This document shows, piece by piece, positions 26,064 to 34,243 of a stretch of 64,000 bases of DNA. Below the pieces are notes generated by a model that made no database searches, had not been told where the DNA came from, and saw nothing but the letters and a program-made list of their open reading frames with translations. The stretch lies in the NCBI GenBank assembly GCA_013822725.1, contig PNKX01000021.1, positions 1 through 64,000 on the forward strand, written 5' to 3'. The first letter of the stretch is position 1, and every line of letters starts with the position of its first letter. A program made the position numbers and the translations under genes. This DNA is from Pirellula sp. Its GTDB lineage: Bacteria; Planctomycetota; Planctomycetia; Pirellulales; Lacipirellulaceae.

Positions 26064-26462
26064 ATGGCTCGTTGGTTGTTGATCATTGCGGCTGCGTTGA
26101 TGGCAGGGTGCGGCGGCGGCGATGGGGCGATGCAAGTCACCGGAGTGGTGACTGACGCCGGCGGCACGCCGATCCCCTGCGAAGGCGGGATGATTCTCTT
26201 TCAGCCGGCCACAACGGGAGAAAGCACTTCTGGTAAACATGCGACTGGCGAAGTGAAGCCGGACGGCACGTTCACGATGATGACGCGAATCCCCGGCGAC
26301 GGCATGCAGCAAGGGCAGTACAAAGTGGTGCTGCAACTCTGGAAGAACTACGACAAGCAGGAGCTGGCCGTGCCGAAGAAGTACGGCGATGCCGCGACGA
26401 CGCCGCTGGAGGCGACGGTCGACGGGGATCACACTCATTTTGAGTTTAAGGTCGAGCCGTAG
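26064..26462 (+). CDS. Small lipoprotein paired with DUF1559 protein, copy 2
   Basis: 132 residues from the ATG at 26064, MARWLLIIAAALMAGCGGGD, lipobox Cys at residue 16. It follows copy 1 over its whole length, with differences mainly at residues 20-80, and the end TTPLEATVDGDHTHFEFKVE is unchanged. It lies 51 bp after the frameshifted DUF1559 gene, the same spacing as in the first pair, so the unit of duplication was the two-gene block. Confidence 0.9.
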   Translation: MARWLLIIAAALMAGCGGGDGAMQVTGVVTDAGGTPIPCEGGMILFQPATTGESTSGKHATGEVKPDGTFTMMTRIPGDGMQQGQYKVVLQLWKNYDKQELAVPKKYGDAATTPLEATVDGDHTHFEFKVEP

Positions 26463-26598
26463 GGCGCTGCTGGCGGGTGGCATGGTCTCGGCGGTACTCC
26501 GTCGTGACCATGATCTTGGTTTGTTGGCGAGCGAGGGTGAGCGTTCTGCATGCTCGCGCTTTGGGGGCGAGAGGATGCCACCCGTCGCTAGATTCTTG

Positions 26599-27909
26599 TC
26601 AGCGTCGCATCGCAAATAGCGTGATCGCAGCGCAGGCGTAGAGAAGAAGCGCTGCTGCCGTTGGTTCCGGGACGCTTGTGGCGATTGAAAAGGCTGCGGC
26701 GTTGGCCGCGGGCACCGTGAAGCCGCGTTGCCATTCTAAGAAATCGGCGCCGTCCGATTGGCCGTCATTGTTGGCGTCGCCTTGCGGGGTCGCGCCGTAG
26801 GCGGCTTGCCAGATCGCGAGGTCGGCGGCGTCGACGGCGCCGTTGAAATCGAAGTCGGCGGCAGGGACGGCGCTGAGGATCTCGGCGTGCATCATCGACG
26901 AGAGGACTTCGACGTTGGCGAAGTGGCTCAGGTCGGTGGCGAACGTGAAGACAAGATCGTTCTGCTGATCGATCCAGCTGTGGAAGCCGCGGGCGCCGGC
27001 GGCGAGGGCCTCGACGGGCGGGCCGGCTTGCACGAGTTGATTGACCCAGACGCCGACGCCGTAGTAGTTGTTGTCGGCAGGCGAGTTGGCGATCGGCTGG
27101 CCGTCGTTCGTTTGACGCGTGAACATTTCGTTCACCGCTGCGGACGAAAGAATGCGCGTGCCGGTGACGCGGTCGACGCCGTCATTGGCGAGCATGTCCA
27201 TGAAGCGGCTGTAGTCGCTGGCGGTCGATTCGATGCCGCCGGCGATGCGCGGGTTCGTGTCGCTAGCGAGAACGAACTTAGTGTTCGTCATGCCGAGGGG
27301 CGTCGTGAGGCGCTCGGCGAAGAGGTCGACGTAGTTCTCGCCAGCAGCGACTTCGGCGGCGGCGCCGGCGACCTGCATCGAGAGGCCGCCGTAGGAAAAC
27401 GTGCTGCCGGGCGTCGTGGCGAGCGGCGTTTGCTTGATGATCGCGGCGGCCTGGCGCAGCGTGATGTTTTTCTGGTAGAGGACGAGCGCCTGTTCGTCGC
27501 CGGCGATTCCGGAAGTGTGCGAGAAGGCTTGGCGGATGGTGATGTCGCGATAGCCGGGGACGTTGTACTCGGGGAGGAAGTCGGCGAGATGGCTGTCGAG
27601 CGAGAAGCCGCCGTCGGCGGAATCGGCGACCGACATCATCAGGGCGCCGCTGAGGGTCTTCGTGCTGCTGTCGACGTTGGCGGGGCGGTTGAGCGACCAC
27701 GCGCCGAAGACCTGGTGGTAGATCGGAACGCCGTGCTTGAGGAGGCGAATTTCGAAGCCGGGGACGGGCGTGACGACGTTTTGGCCGGCAAGGGCGCCGT
27801 TTGCCAGGGAGGTGAGGCCGGTGAAGTCGTAGGCGGCTTGGGCGGGAGAGGCGAGCGCTAAGACGCAAGCGGTTAGAAGGCACGCGAATGACGAATGGGG
27901 GTGAGTCAT
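26599..27909 (-). CDS. Secreted serine beta-lactamase-like hydrolase with PEP-CTERM tail
   Basis: 436 residues from the ATG at 27909, signal peptide ending ALASPAQA. The domain belongs to the beta-lactamase/penicillin-binding (class C, AmpH/esterase-like) superfamily: SxxK in DSSTKTLSGALMM, AFSHTSGIAGDEQ, and a TFSYGGLSMQVAG segment where the usual YxN tyrosine is followed by GG instead of xN. Then come dockerin-like repeats (DFNGAVDAADLAIWQ, DANNDGQSDGADFLEWQ) and VPEPTAAALLLYACAAITLF. It is likely a cell-surface esterase or peptidase rather than an antibiotic-resistance enzyme. Confidence 0.88.
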   Translation of the reverse strand: MTHPHSSFACLLTACVLALASPAQAAYDFTGLTSLANGALAGQNVVTPVPGFEIRLLKHGVPIYHQVFGAWSLNRPANVDSSTKTLSGALMMSVADSADGGFSLDSHLADFLPEYNVPGYRDITIRQAFSHTSGIAGDEQALVLYQKNITLRQAAAIIKQTPLATTPGSTFSYGGLSMQVAGAAAEVAAGENYVDLFAERLTTPLGMTNTKFVLASDTNPRIAGGIESTASDYSRFMDMLANDGVDRVTGTRILSSAAVNEMFTRQTNDGQPIANSPADNNYYGVGVWVNQLVQAGPPVEALAAGARGFHSWIDQQNDLVFTFATDLSHFANVEVLSSMMHAEILSAVPAADFDFNGAVDAADLAIWQAAYGATPQGDANNDGQSDGADFLEWQRGFTVPAANAAAFSIATSVPEPTAAALLLYACAAITLFAMRR

Positions 27910-28283
27910 GATGCTGTGCGGCGGGGGTGCATTGCGGGGAGGGCAAGGTTCAAAGAGTAACCGCCAAGGACGCCAAGAGCGCCAAGGAAATGCGGGAATA
28001 CTTAACCACCAAGACACGAAGACGCCAAGAAAACACCAAGGAAAACGTAAAGCAAGAAGTAGGTTGCGTTGCCGTCACCAGCAATTCCTTGGTGCGTCCT
28101 TAGTGCCTTTGTGTCTTGGTGGTAATCGTCTTTCCTTGGCGCTCTTGGCGTCCTTGGCGGTTCCAATGATGCAGTCTCCGAGGGAAGTTTCCGTAGGAGG
28201 GCGCCGATAGGAGAGATGGGATCGTGCGTTCGAGCCTGCGCTGCTAGCACGGTCTGAACTCTACCTCGCGGCAAGGCGTCACC
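27910..28283. repeat. Two nested inverted repeats in a divergent gap
   Basis: Outer arms 27959-27990 and 28131-28162 are perfect 32-bp inverted copies beginning AACCGCCAAGGACGCCAAG. Inner arms 28003-28042 and 28085-28123 belong to a related family beginning AACCACCAAGACACGAAGAC. No gene is present in this 374-bp gap, which must also hold both promoters. Confidence 0.92.
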
Positions 28284-28973
28284 ATGTATTGCTCAGAATG
28301 CGGGACGAAGGGGACAGGAAAATTCTGCACAGGGTGCGGAAATCGCTTGGCGGCGAGCGACGGCCCAAGCGGTTCGGCAGGGGGCGGCGCTGAGCAGCGC
28401 GGCGACGCCGCCGATTTCGATGCGACGATCGTGCTGTCGATCGACTGGTCGGACCTGATCGACTACGAGCAACTGATCGCGATCCCCGCGGTGCGCGACC
28501 GCATTGCGCGGGCGGCGGCCCAGTCGAAGAAGCGGCTGACAGGCGAGGAGATTCTCGATCTCTACGGCAAGGCGATGGACAAGCTGACCGGCGTGCCGTT
28601 GCCGATGTCGGCGCTGGCTGGCTTCGCGCAGTCGGCCTACGCCAAGATGGGCGTGAAAACAGGGAAGTCGCGGAGTGCGGCGTTTGCCGTGCCGCCGGGG
28701 GAGATGTTGGTGCGGCTGTTATGCTCGTTGGCAAAAGAGGGGCGCGCTGTGCGTGACGTGCAGCAGCTCTCCGACGGCTGCATTGTGAAGGCAGCGTTGC
28801 CATCGGATTTGTTTGCGCTCGAAGGGGACCTGATCGTGGCGGTAGTGCGGCGAGGTCGCGCGACGCGCGTCGAGGCCCATACTGACATTCCGGGGCAGAT
28901 GTTCGATTGGGGAAAGAGCACGCGGTGCTTGGAGGGGTTGCTCGGGGAGTTAGGGGCTGCTGCGGCGGCGTGA
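28284..28973 (+). CDS. Zinc-ribbon protein of unknown function
   Basis: 229 residues. An N-terminal zinc ribbon has CxxC pairs at Cys3/Cys6 and Cys15/Cys18 (YCSECGTKGTGKFCTGCGN), followed by a Gly/Ser linker and a globular domain that I do not recognise (DFDATIVLSIDWSDLIDYEQ, LPMSALAGFAQSAYAKMGVK). There is no signal peptide or membrane segment, so it is cytoplasmic. It is followed by cstA on the same strand after 171 bp. Confidence 0.78.
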   Translation: MYCSECGTKGTGKFCTGCGNRLAASDGPSGSAGGGAEQRGDAADFDATIVLSIDWSDLIDYEQLIAIPAVRDRIARAAAQSKKRLTGEEILDLYGKAMDKLTGVPLPMSALAGFAQSAYAKMGVKTGKSRSAAFAVPPGEMLVRLLCSLAKEGRAVRDVQQLSDGCIVKAALPSDLFALEGDLIVAVVRRGRATRVEAHTDIPGQMFDWGKSTRCLEGLLGELGAAAAA

Positions 28974-29144
28974 GGTGCGTTTGCCGGACTTCTGCGCGGC
29001 GTGGTAGAATCGGTCGTAGCGGCGTCTCCTGTCTGAGCCTTCAATCGAACCGGCGAGTGCATCGCTCTCCCCAGTCTGTTGCCACTTGGGAGCCAATCAC
29101 GCCACCCTTCGCGACTGTGACGGCAGGTAGCCGCTCATCCGCCC

Positions 29145-30881
29145 ATGAATCTCCTCTGGATTGTCCTCCCCAGCGCGCTCGTGCTGGGACTCGCGTACGT
29201 CACCTACGGCCGGTTGCTCGGCCGGTTGCTGCGGCTTGATCCCCAGGCGCCGGTGCCGGCGGTCGAGTTGCGAGACGGCGTTGACTTCGAGCCCATCTCG
29301 GCTGGCGAGCTGTTGCCGCAGCATTTTTCGGCGATCGCGGCGGCGGGGCCGATCGTGGGGCCGATTCTGGCCGGCGTGTTGTTCGGGTGGCTGCCGGCCC
29401 TCATATGGATCATCGTCGGCTCGATCTTTGTCGGCGGGGTGCAGGACATCACGTCGCTCGTGGCGTCGATTCGCCATCGGGCGACTTCCATCGCCGAAGT
29501 GGTGCGGCTCTACATGTCGCGGCGATCGTATTTGATGTTCTTGACGTTCATCTGGATCGCGCTGGTCTACATAATCGTCGCGTTCACGGGGGTGACGGCG
29601 GCGTCGTTCGTCGGGGCGCCGCTCGCGGAGAACGGCGGGATCGGCGGCGGGGCGATTGCGTCGGCGTCGCTGATTTACCTGGCGATCACGCTGGCGATGG
29701 GCGTGGCGATGCGCTACGCTGGGATGCCGTCATGGTTGGCGCTCTGCGTCTTTTTGCCGATGGTGGCGGCGGCGATTGTGTGGGGGCCGAACGTGCCGTT
29801 TGATTTGGCGGCACTCACCGGCTGGAGCGACGGCGCGGCGGTGAAGGGGTGGAGCGCGATCTTGCTGGCGTACTGCCTGGTGGCGGGCGTGTTGCCGGTC
29901 TGGTTGCTGCTGCAGCCGCGCGGGCAACTCGGCGGATACTTCTTGTATGCGGCGCTCGCAGCGGGAGCATTGGGGCTGGCGTTCGGCAACGTGCAGGTCG
30001 AGTATCCGATGTTCCGCGGTTGGAATCCGACGCATCCAAGCGGTATCGGAGCCGGGGTGGCGCTCGTGCCGATGCTGTTCATCACGATCGCGTGCGGCGC
30101 TTGCTCGGGCTTTCACTCGCTCATTGCGAGCGGCACGACTTCTAAGCAGCTGCGGAATGAGATGGACGCCAAGCCAGTCGCCTACGGCTCGATGCTGCTC
30201 GAAGGAATGGTCGCCGTCGTCTCGCTCTGCTGCGTGATGATGTTCAAGGAGAACTCGGCCGAACTCGCCGGCAAGCCAAACCAGATCTACGCCCACGGGA
30301 TCGGCAAGTTTCTCGACGTGATGAGCGTCTCGAAGGGAATTGGCGTTACCTTCGCGCTGATGGCGTTCACGACGTTCGTGTACGACACGCTCGACGTCTG
30401 CACGCGGCTGGGGCGGTTCATCTTGCAGGAACTGACCGGCTGGCGCGGCCGTGGCGGGCGGTTGTTCGGGACGGCGCTCACGGCCGGCGTGCCCCTTTTC
30501 TTCCTGCTGCGGCATCCGTCGGACGCAAAGACTCCGGTGTGGCAGCTGTTCTGGAATTTGTTCGGCGCGAGCAACCAGCTGCTCGCCGCGCTGACGCTGC
30601 TCGGGGTCACCGTGTGGCTCTGGCGGACGCGAGGGGCGATGTGGGTCTGGTTCGTCACCGGCATTCCGACAGTGATCATGTACGTGATGAGCACCTGGGC
30701 GCTGCTCACGATGACCGTGCCGGCGTTTCGTTCCAGCGAAGGAGCATGGCAAGCGCCGAGCGATCCGGTGCCGTGGATCGGGCTGGTGCTGTTGGGCTTG
30801 GCGGCGCTGATGCTGGTGGAAGCGGTGCGGGTGTTGGCGGGGTCGAATGAGCCGCCGGCGGGTGAATTGGCGGCTGCTTGA
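29145..30881 (+). CDS. cstA: Carbon starvation protein A, peptide/pyruvate transporter family
   Basis: Integral membrane protein of 578 residues with about 16 hydrophobic segments. The CstA signature is clear: YGRLLGRLLRLD near the N-terminus, QHFSAIAAAGPIVGPILAGV, GSIFVGGVQDITSLVASIRH, FHSLIASGTTSKQL and FGASNQLLAALTLLG. Characterised members import peptides or pyruvate during starvation. Length is shorter than E. coli CstA (about 700) but usual for the short subfamily. No CstA-associated small YbdD-like gene follows. Confidence 0.95.
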   Translation: MNLLWIVLPSALVLGLAYVTYGRLLGRLLRLDPQAPVPAVELRDGVDFEPISAGELLPQHFSAIAAAGPIVGPILAGVLFGWLPALIWIIVGSIFVGGVQDITSLVASIRHRATSIAEVVRLYMSRRSYLMFLTFIWIALVYIIVAFTGVTAASFVGAPLAENGGIGGGAIASASLIYLAITLAMGVAMRYAGMPSWLALCVFLPMVAAAIVWGPNVPFDLAALTGWSDGAAVKGWSAILLAYCLVAGVLPVWLLLQPRGQLGGYFLYAALAAGALGLAFGNVQVEYPMFRGWNPTHPSGIGAGVALVPMLFITIACGACSGFHSLIASGTTSKQLRNEMDAKPVAYGSMLLEGMVAVVSLCCVMMFKENSAELAGKPNQIYAHGIGKFLDVMSVSKGIGVTFALMAFTTFVYDTLDVCTRLGRFILQELTGWRGRGGRLFGTALTAGVPLFFLLRHPSDAKTPVWQLFWNLFGASNQLLAALTLLGVTVWLWRTRGAMWVWFVTGIPTVIMYVMSTWALLTMTVPAFRSSEGAWQAPSDPVPWIGLVLLGLAALMLVEAVRVLAGSNEPPAGELAAA

Positions 30882-30903
30882 ACTCTGTTTTCTAGATGGG
30901 AAT

Positions 30904-31033
30904 AAGAAAGTAGGAACACTAATCGACGCTAATCCTCGCTAATAAAGGCAAGTGTAGGCAGTCGGCTTGGCCAGGCATTGCCGCCAATCTTGATTAGCGA
31001 ATATTAGTGTTCCCGGTACTCTTCCTTCTTCTT
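30904..31033. repeat. Inverted repeat, GAACACTAATC family, copy 1
   Basis: Arms about 30904-30943 and 30992-31033 (GGAACACTAATCGACGCTAA against GATTAGCGAATATTAGTGTTC). Further copies are at 31531-31653, 33896-33965 and 39784-39872. Confidence 0.83.
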
Positions 31034-31145
31034 GCCATCGCGACTCTCTCTTCGTCAAAGCATTGCGATTTGTAAAATCCTTAAATACAGTCGGGTGATA
31101 TTGTTTGTCTGAAAGAAATCACGACGCCGACAGGAAACGTGAAAG

Positions 31146-31524
31146 ATGCTGGAGAATGAAGGCTATCTACTGATGGGCGCGGCTTTCGAAGTCTACAACC
31201 TTTGGCTACGGGATGGCGGAAGAAGTCTATCAGCAGTGCCTGGAGATCGAGTTGAATCTTCGAGGCATCTCTTTTGTAACGAAGCGTGAGTTGACGCTCA
31301 TCTACAAGGGGCGGGAGATCGACAAACGATACGTGCCCGATCTATTTGCATTTGGCTCAATCGTGGTCGAACTCAAGTCGGTCAAGGAACTATCGCCTGA
31401 GCATGAGGCGCAATTATTCAACTACATGCGCATCGCGAAACAGCCAGTAGGGTATTTGTTGAACTTCGGCAGACGTGATGAACTGGAATGGAAGCGATTT
31501 GTGCTTTCAGATTTGCGTGGATGA
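31146..31524 (+). pseudogene. GxxExxY family protein, frameshifted near its N-terminus
   Basis: The open frame from ATG 31213 encodes 103 residues of the GxxExxY family (VYQQCLEIELNLRGISFVTK, YVPDLFAFGSIVVELKSVKE, HEAQLFNYMRIAKQPVGYLL), but members normally begin about 20 residues earlier. Those residues are present in another frame: ATG 31146 gives MLENEGYLLMGAAFEVYN. The shift lies at 31200-31203, where CTTT should be one codon shorter or two bases longer. The hallmark Gly-Met-Ala-Glu-Glu-Val-Tyr spans the shift point side. Either a pseudogene or a truncated protein started at 31213. The function of the family is unknown; a PD-(D/E)XK-like fold has been suggested. Confidence 0.8.
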
Positions 31525-31530
31525 CGCGTG

Positions 31531-31653
31531 GACACAATTGGGAACGCTAATCTGCACTAATCATCGCTGATGAATGTAAATGCGAGAAGAATTGCGACGC
31601 GTCCAACCTCAAGATTCTTATTAGCGTCGATTAGCGAAGATTAGTGTTCCTCC
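31531..31653. repeat. Inverted repeat, GAACACTAATC family, copy 2
   Basis: Arms 31531-31573 and 31615-31653, with GGAACGCTAATCTGCACTAA against TTAGCGAAGATTAGTGTTCC. Copies 1 and 2 bracket the GxxExxY gene closely. Confidence 0.83.
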
Positions 31654-31679
31654 GCCTACCGAATTTCATTCTTCGCCGT

Positions 31680-32207
31680 TTACTTGACCGCCAGCTTCAC
31701 GTCGACCATGAGGTCGGCGGCGACGTTTTCTAGTGCCGTGCGCAGCGCTTCTTCGCTCACGTCGGGCGGCAGGCGCAGGTCGGCCATGGCGTGGAACAGG
31801 GGTTGGCCCGTTTCGGCGGCGGCACGGCATTCGGTGTTGAGTTCTTCAACGTTCACCCCCAACGCGGCGAGGACACCGCTGATTTGGCGGACGATGCCGG
31901 GGCGGTCTTGGCCGAGGAGGTCGAGCTTCACCAATGGGCGGTCGCTGGGGATCGCGGCGGCGGCGGGGTCGGGGTGGATGATGGTTTCGAGGCCCGATTG
32001 CGCTAAGCCGGCGAGCGCTTGGGTGAGGGACTCGGCTTGGGCGGCGTCGACCTCGACGCGGAGGATGCCGGCGAACTGGCCGGCGAGGTGGGCCATGCGA
32101 CTTTCGAGCCAGTTGCCCTGGTGCTCGGCGACGAGGCTGGCGATGGACTCGACGAGGCCGGGGCGATCGGCGCCGAGGATGGTGAGGACGAGGGAAGTTT
32201 GCGGCAT
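31680..32207 (-). CDS. Tandem ACT-domain protein, GcvR-like
   Basis: 175 residues consisting of two ACT domains: TSLVLTILGADRPGLVESIA at 4-23 and VKLDLLGQDRPGIVRQISGV at about 92-111, each with the DRPG turn typical of amino-acid-binding ACT modules. The arrangement and size match GcvR, the glycine cleavage system regulator of enterobacteria. No gcv genes are near, so a regulatory target cannot be named. Cytoplasmic. Confidence 0.88.
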   Translation of the reverse strand: MPQTSLVLTILGADRPGLVESIASLVAEHQGNWLESRMAHLAGQFAGILRVEVDAAQAESLTQALAGLAQSGLETIIHPDPAAAAIPSDRPLVKLDLLGQDRPGIVRQISGVLAALGVNVEELNTECRAAAETGQPLFHAMADLRLPPDVSEEALRTALENVAADLMVDVKLAVK

Positions 32208-32270
32208 GACGGGACCTTTGCGGCGGTCGGCGATGAGTGGTGAGCGCTGGTGAGCTATACGCTTCTAGAA

Positions 32271-32360
32271 TAGCCGGAGGGCCACGCCCTCCGGGAGGTG
32301 TGGGGGAGGGCGGGGCGGCGCTTTTTCTGGGCGCCTCCCGGACCGCGTGGCGGTCCGGCT
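32271..32360. repeat. Inverted repeat, TAGCCGGAGGGCCACGCCCT family (copy 2)
   Basis: Starts TAGCCGGAGGGCCACGCCCT and ends GACCGCGTGGCGGTCCGGCT exactly as 6750-6801, with about 40 additional bases in the middle. Confidence 0.87.
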
Positions 32361-32384
32361 GGTGGTCGTGGCGAACGATTGACG

Positions 32385-33689
32385 TTAGCTGGGGACCGCC
32401 CAGTGGCCGTCGGCGCGGTAGCGGCGCTGGAGCAGCGCGGTGGCTTCGTTGTCGGCGGGGATCGATTCGGTCTGCGGATCGAACTGCAGTGAGCGGCCGA
32501 GCTGGACCGAGATGTTGCCGAGGTGGGCGAGCGTCGCGGTGCGGTGGGCGGCTTCGATGTTCGCCTGCGGCGTGCCGCCGTCGCGGATGACGTGGAGCCA
32601 GTCTAGGTGGTTGTCTTCGACGCGAGCGACGATGTCGCCGTTCAATTTGCGATCGCCAGGGGCGTTGCGCGGGCCGTGAAGTTCGAACTTGCCTCGCTTG
32701 CTGATGAACATCCGGCCCGCGTCGCCGTGAAATTCGACGCCGCTGTCGACATTGTGCGGGTAGTTGGTGGTCCAGAGACGTTGCTCGTAGATGAGCATCT
32801 TGCGGCCGCCGGGGGCGCCATTGCCGGGCCACTCGAACGTCGCCTGCAGCGTGTCGGGGAACTCTTGATCGTCCTTGAAGTGATACTTGCCGCCGACGGC
32901 GGCGATTGTCGAGGGGTGATGGTCGACGCCGAGTCCCCACAAGGCGAGGTCGAGTTCGTGGCAACCGTCGTTGCCGACGTCGCCGGTGCCGAAGTTGCGC
33001 CACCAGTGCCAGTTGTAGTGGAAGCGATTCTCTTGGAAGGGCAGCCACTCGGCGGGGCCGACCCAGGTGTCGTAGTCGACGTTCGCCGGCGGCGCGCTCG
33101 GCGTGCGGCGGCCGATGTCGTCGCGCTGTTGGTAGTTCCAACATTTGGCGATCAGGACGTTGCCGAGGGCGCCGTCGCGCAGCAGCGAGATCGCTTCGAT
33201 GATGCCGGGGGTCGCGCGCGATTGCGTGCCGTGGGCGACGACAAGTTTTGATTTGGCCGCGGCGTCGACGAGTTGACGCCCTTCGCGGACGTTGTGGGAG
33301 CAGGGCTTCTCGACGTAAACATGCTTGCCGGCGGCGATCGCCAGCAGTGCGGCGGGCGCGTGCCAGTGATCGGGGAGCGCGATCGTCACGGCGTCGATCG
33401 ATCGGTCGTCGAGGATGCGGCGGAAGTCGGTAACGGCTTGCGCGTTCTTGCCGACGAGGTTGTGCTGCGCGGCGAGGCGGTCGGCGTCGACGTCGCTGAC
33501 GGCGGCGATCTCGGCGCCAGGGAGCGAGAGGAGCGACTCGGCGTGACGACGGCCCTGGTTGCCGGCGCCGAGGATCGCGACGCGCACGCGTTCGTTCGCG
33601 CCGGCGGCGCGCAGCTGCGACGTGGCGAGTAGGGAAGCCGACAGGCCGGCGGCCGTGGCGAGGAAACGGCGGCGAGTGGGGGGAGCCAT
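32385..33689 (-). CDS. TAT-exported Gfo/Idh/MocA family oxidoreductase
   Basis: 434 residues from the ATG at 33689. Twin-arginine signal TRRRFLATAAGLSASLLATS, then a Rossmann domain (VRVAILGAGNQGRRHAESLL), the family motif YVEKPCSHNVREGR around residue 122 and a C-terminal substrate domain ending in LQRRYRADGHWAVPS. WHWWRNFGTGDVGNDGCHEL is characteristic of the large planctomycete clade. The cofactor is NAD(P), and the substrate is probably a sugar or sugar acid. It acts in the periplasm-like space, cofactor bound before export, as for glucose-fructose oxidoreductase. Confidence 0.95.
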   Translation of the reverse strand: MAPPTRRRFLATAAGLSASLLATSQLRAAGANERVRVAILGAGNQGRRHAESLLSLPGAEIAAVSDVDADRLAAQHNLVGKNAQAVTDFRRILDDRSIDAVTIALPDHWHAPAALLAIAAGKHVYVEKPCSHNVREGRQLVDAAAKSKLVVAHGTQSRATPGIIEAISLLRDGALGNVLIAKCWNYQQRDDIGRRTPSAPPANVDYDTWVGPAEWLPFQENRFHYNWHWWRNFGTGDVGNDGCHELDLALWGLGVDHHPSTIAAVGGKYHFKDDQEFPDTLQATFEWPGNGAPGGRKMLIYEQRLWTTNYPHNVDSGVEFHGDAGRMFISKRGKFELHGPRNAPGDRKLNGDIVARVEDNHLDWLHVIRDGGTPQANIEAAHRTATLAHLGNISVQLGRSLQFDPQTESIPADNEATALLQRRYRADGHWAVPS

Positions 33690-33804
33690 CAGAAAAGACT
33701 CGGAGGAGGAGGGCCGATGGGGGCGAAAGTTCACCCTAGCCGTGGCCGGTGGGAGGGTCAAGCGCCGGCGCCGGCTGTCGTGGGAACGGCAAATCTCGAA
33801 GACC

Positions 33805-34010
33805 AACCGCCAAGGACGCCAAGAGCGCCAAGGAAATGCGGGGAGGAATTGAACTACGACGACACAGCGGACACGACGGAAAAAAAGAAGAAAGTGAGAA
33901 CACTAATCTGCGCTAATCGCCGCTAACAAATCTCCATTAGCGAAGATTAGCGCAGATTAGTGTTCCCGTTTTCCCCGTATTTCCTTGCGCTCTTGGCGTC
34001 CTTGGCGGTT
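33805..34010. repeat. Family-10 inverted repeat nested inside a family-9 inverted repeat
   Basis: Outer arms 33805-33842 and 33974-34010 (AACCGCCAAGGACGCCAAGA family) differ by one indel and one substitution. Inner arms 33896-33926 and 33937-33965 belong to the GAACACTAATC family (copy 3). The rest of the gap 33690-34243 holds no gene. Confidence 0.92.
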
Positions 34011-34243
34011 CAAAAGGATGCGGGGTAGGGGGCGGGTTGCTTATCTGGAACTGGCGTTAGCGGATTCGGAAATGTGCGTCGGCGCAGGCTGAAGGGAGGC
34101 CCGGCGGGAATAGAATGAAGAGGTCGCTGCGACTCTCGCTGCAGCGGCTACTCCTCTTTTTTCACGTTGATACTCACGGGCCACGCCTAGCGCGTCGCCA
34201 TATCATTCTTTCACCTCGCGCGCCTGCCGCGTTGGACCGACCA

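Noticed and set aside
27959..28162. Insertion sequence interpretation of the perfect inverted repeats
   Set aside because: The enclosed 140 bp has no transposase, and no target duplication is visible; kept only as a non-autonomous repeat.
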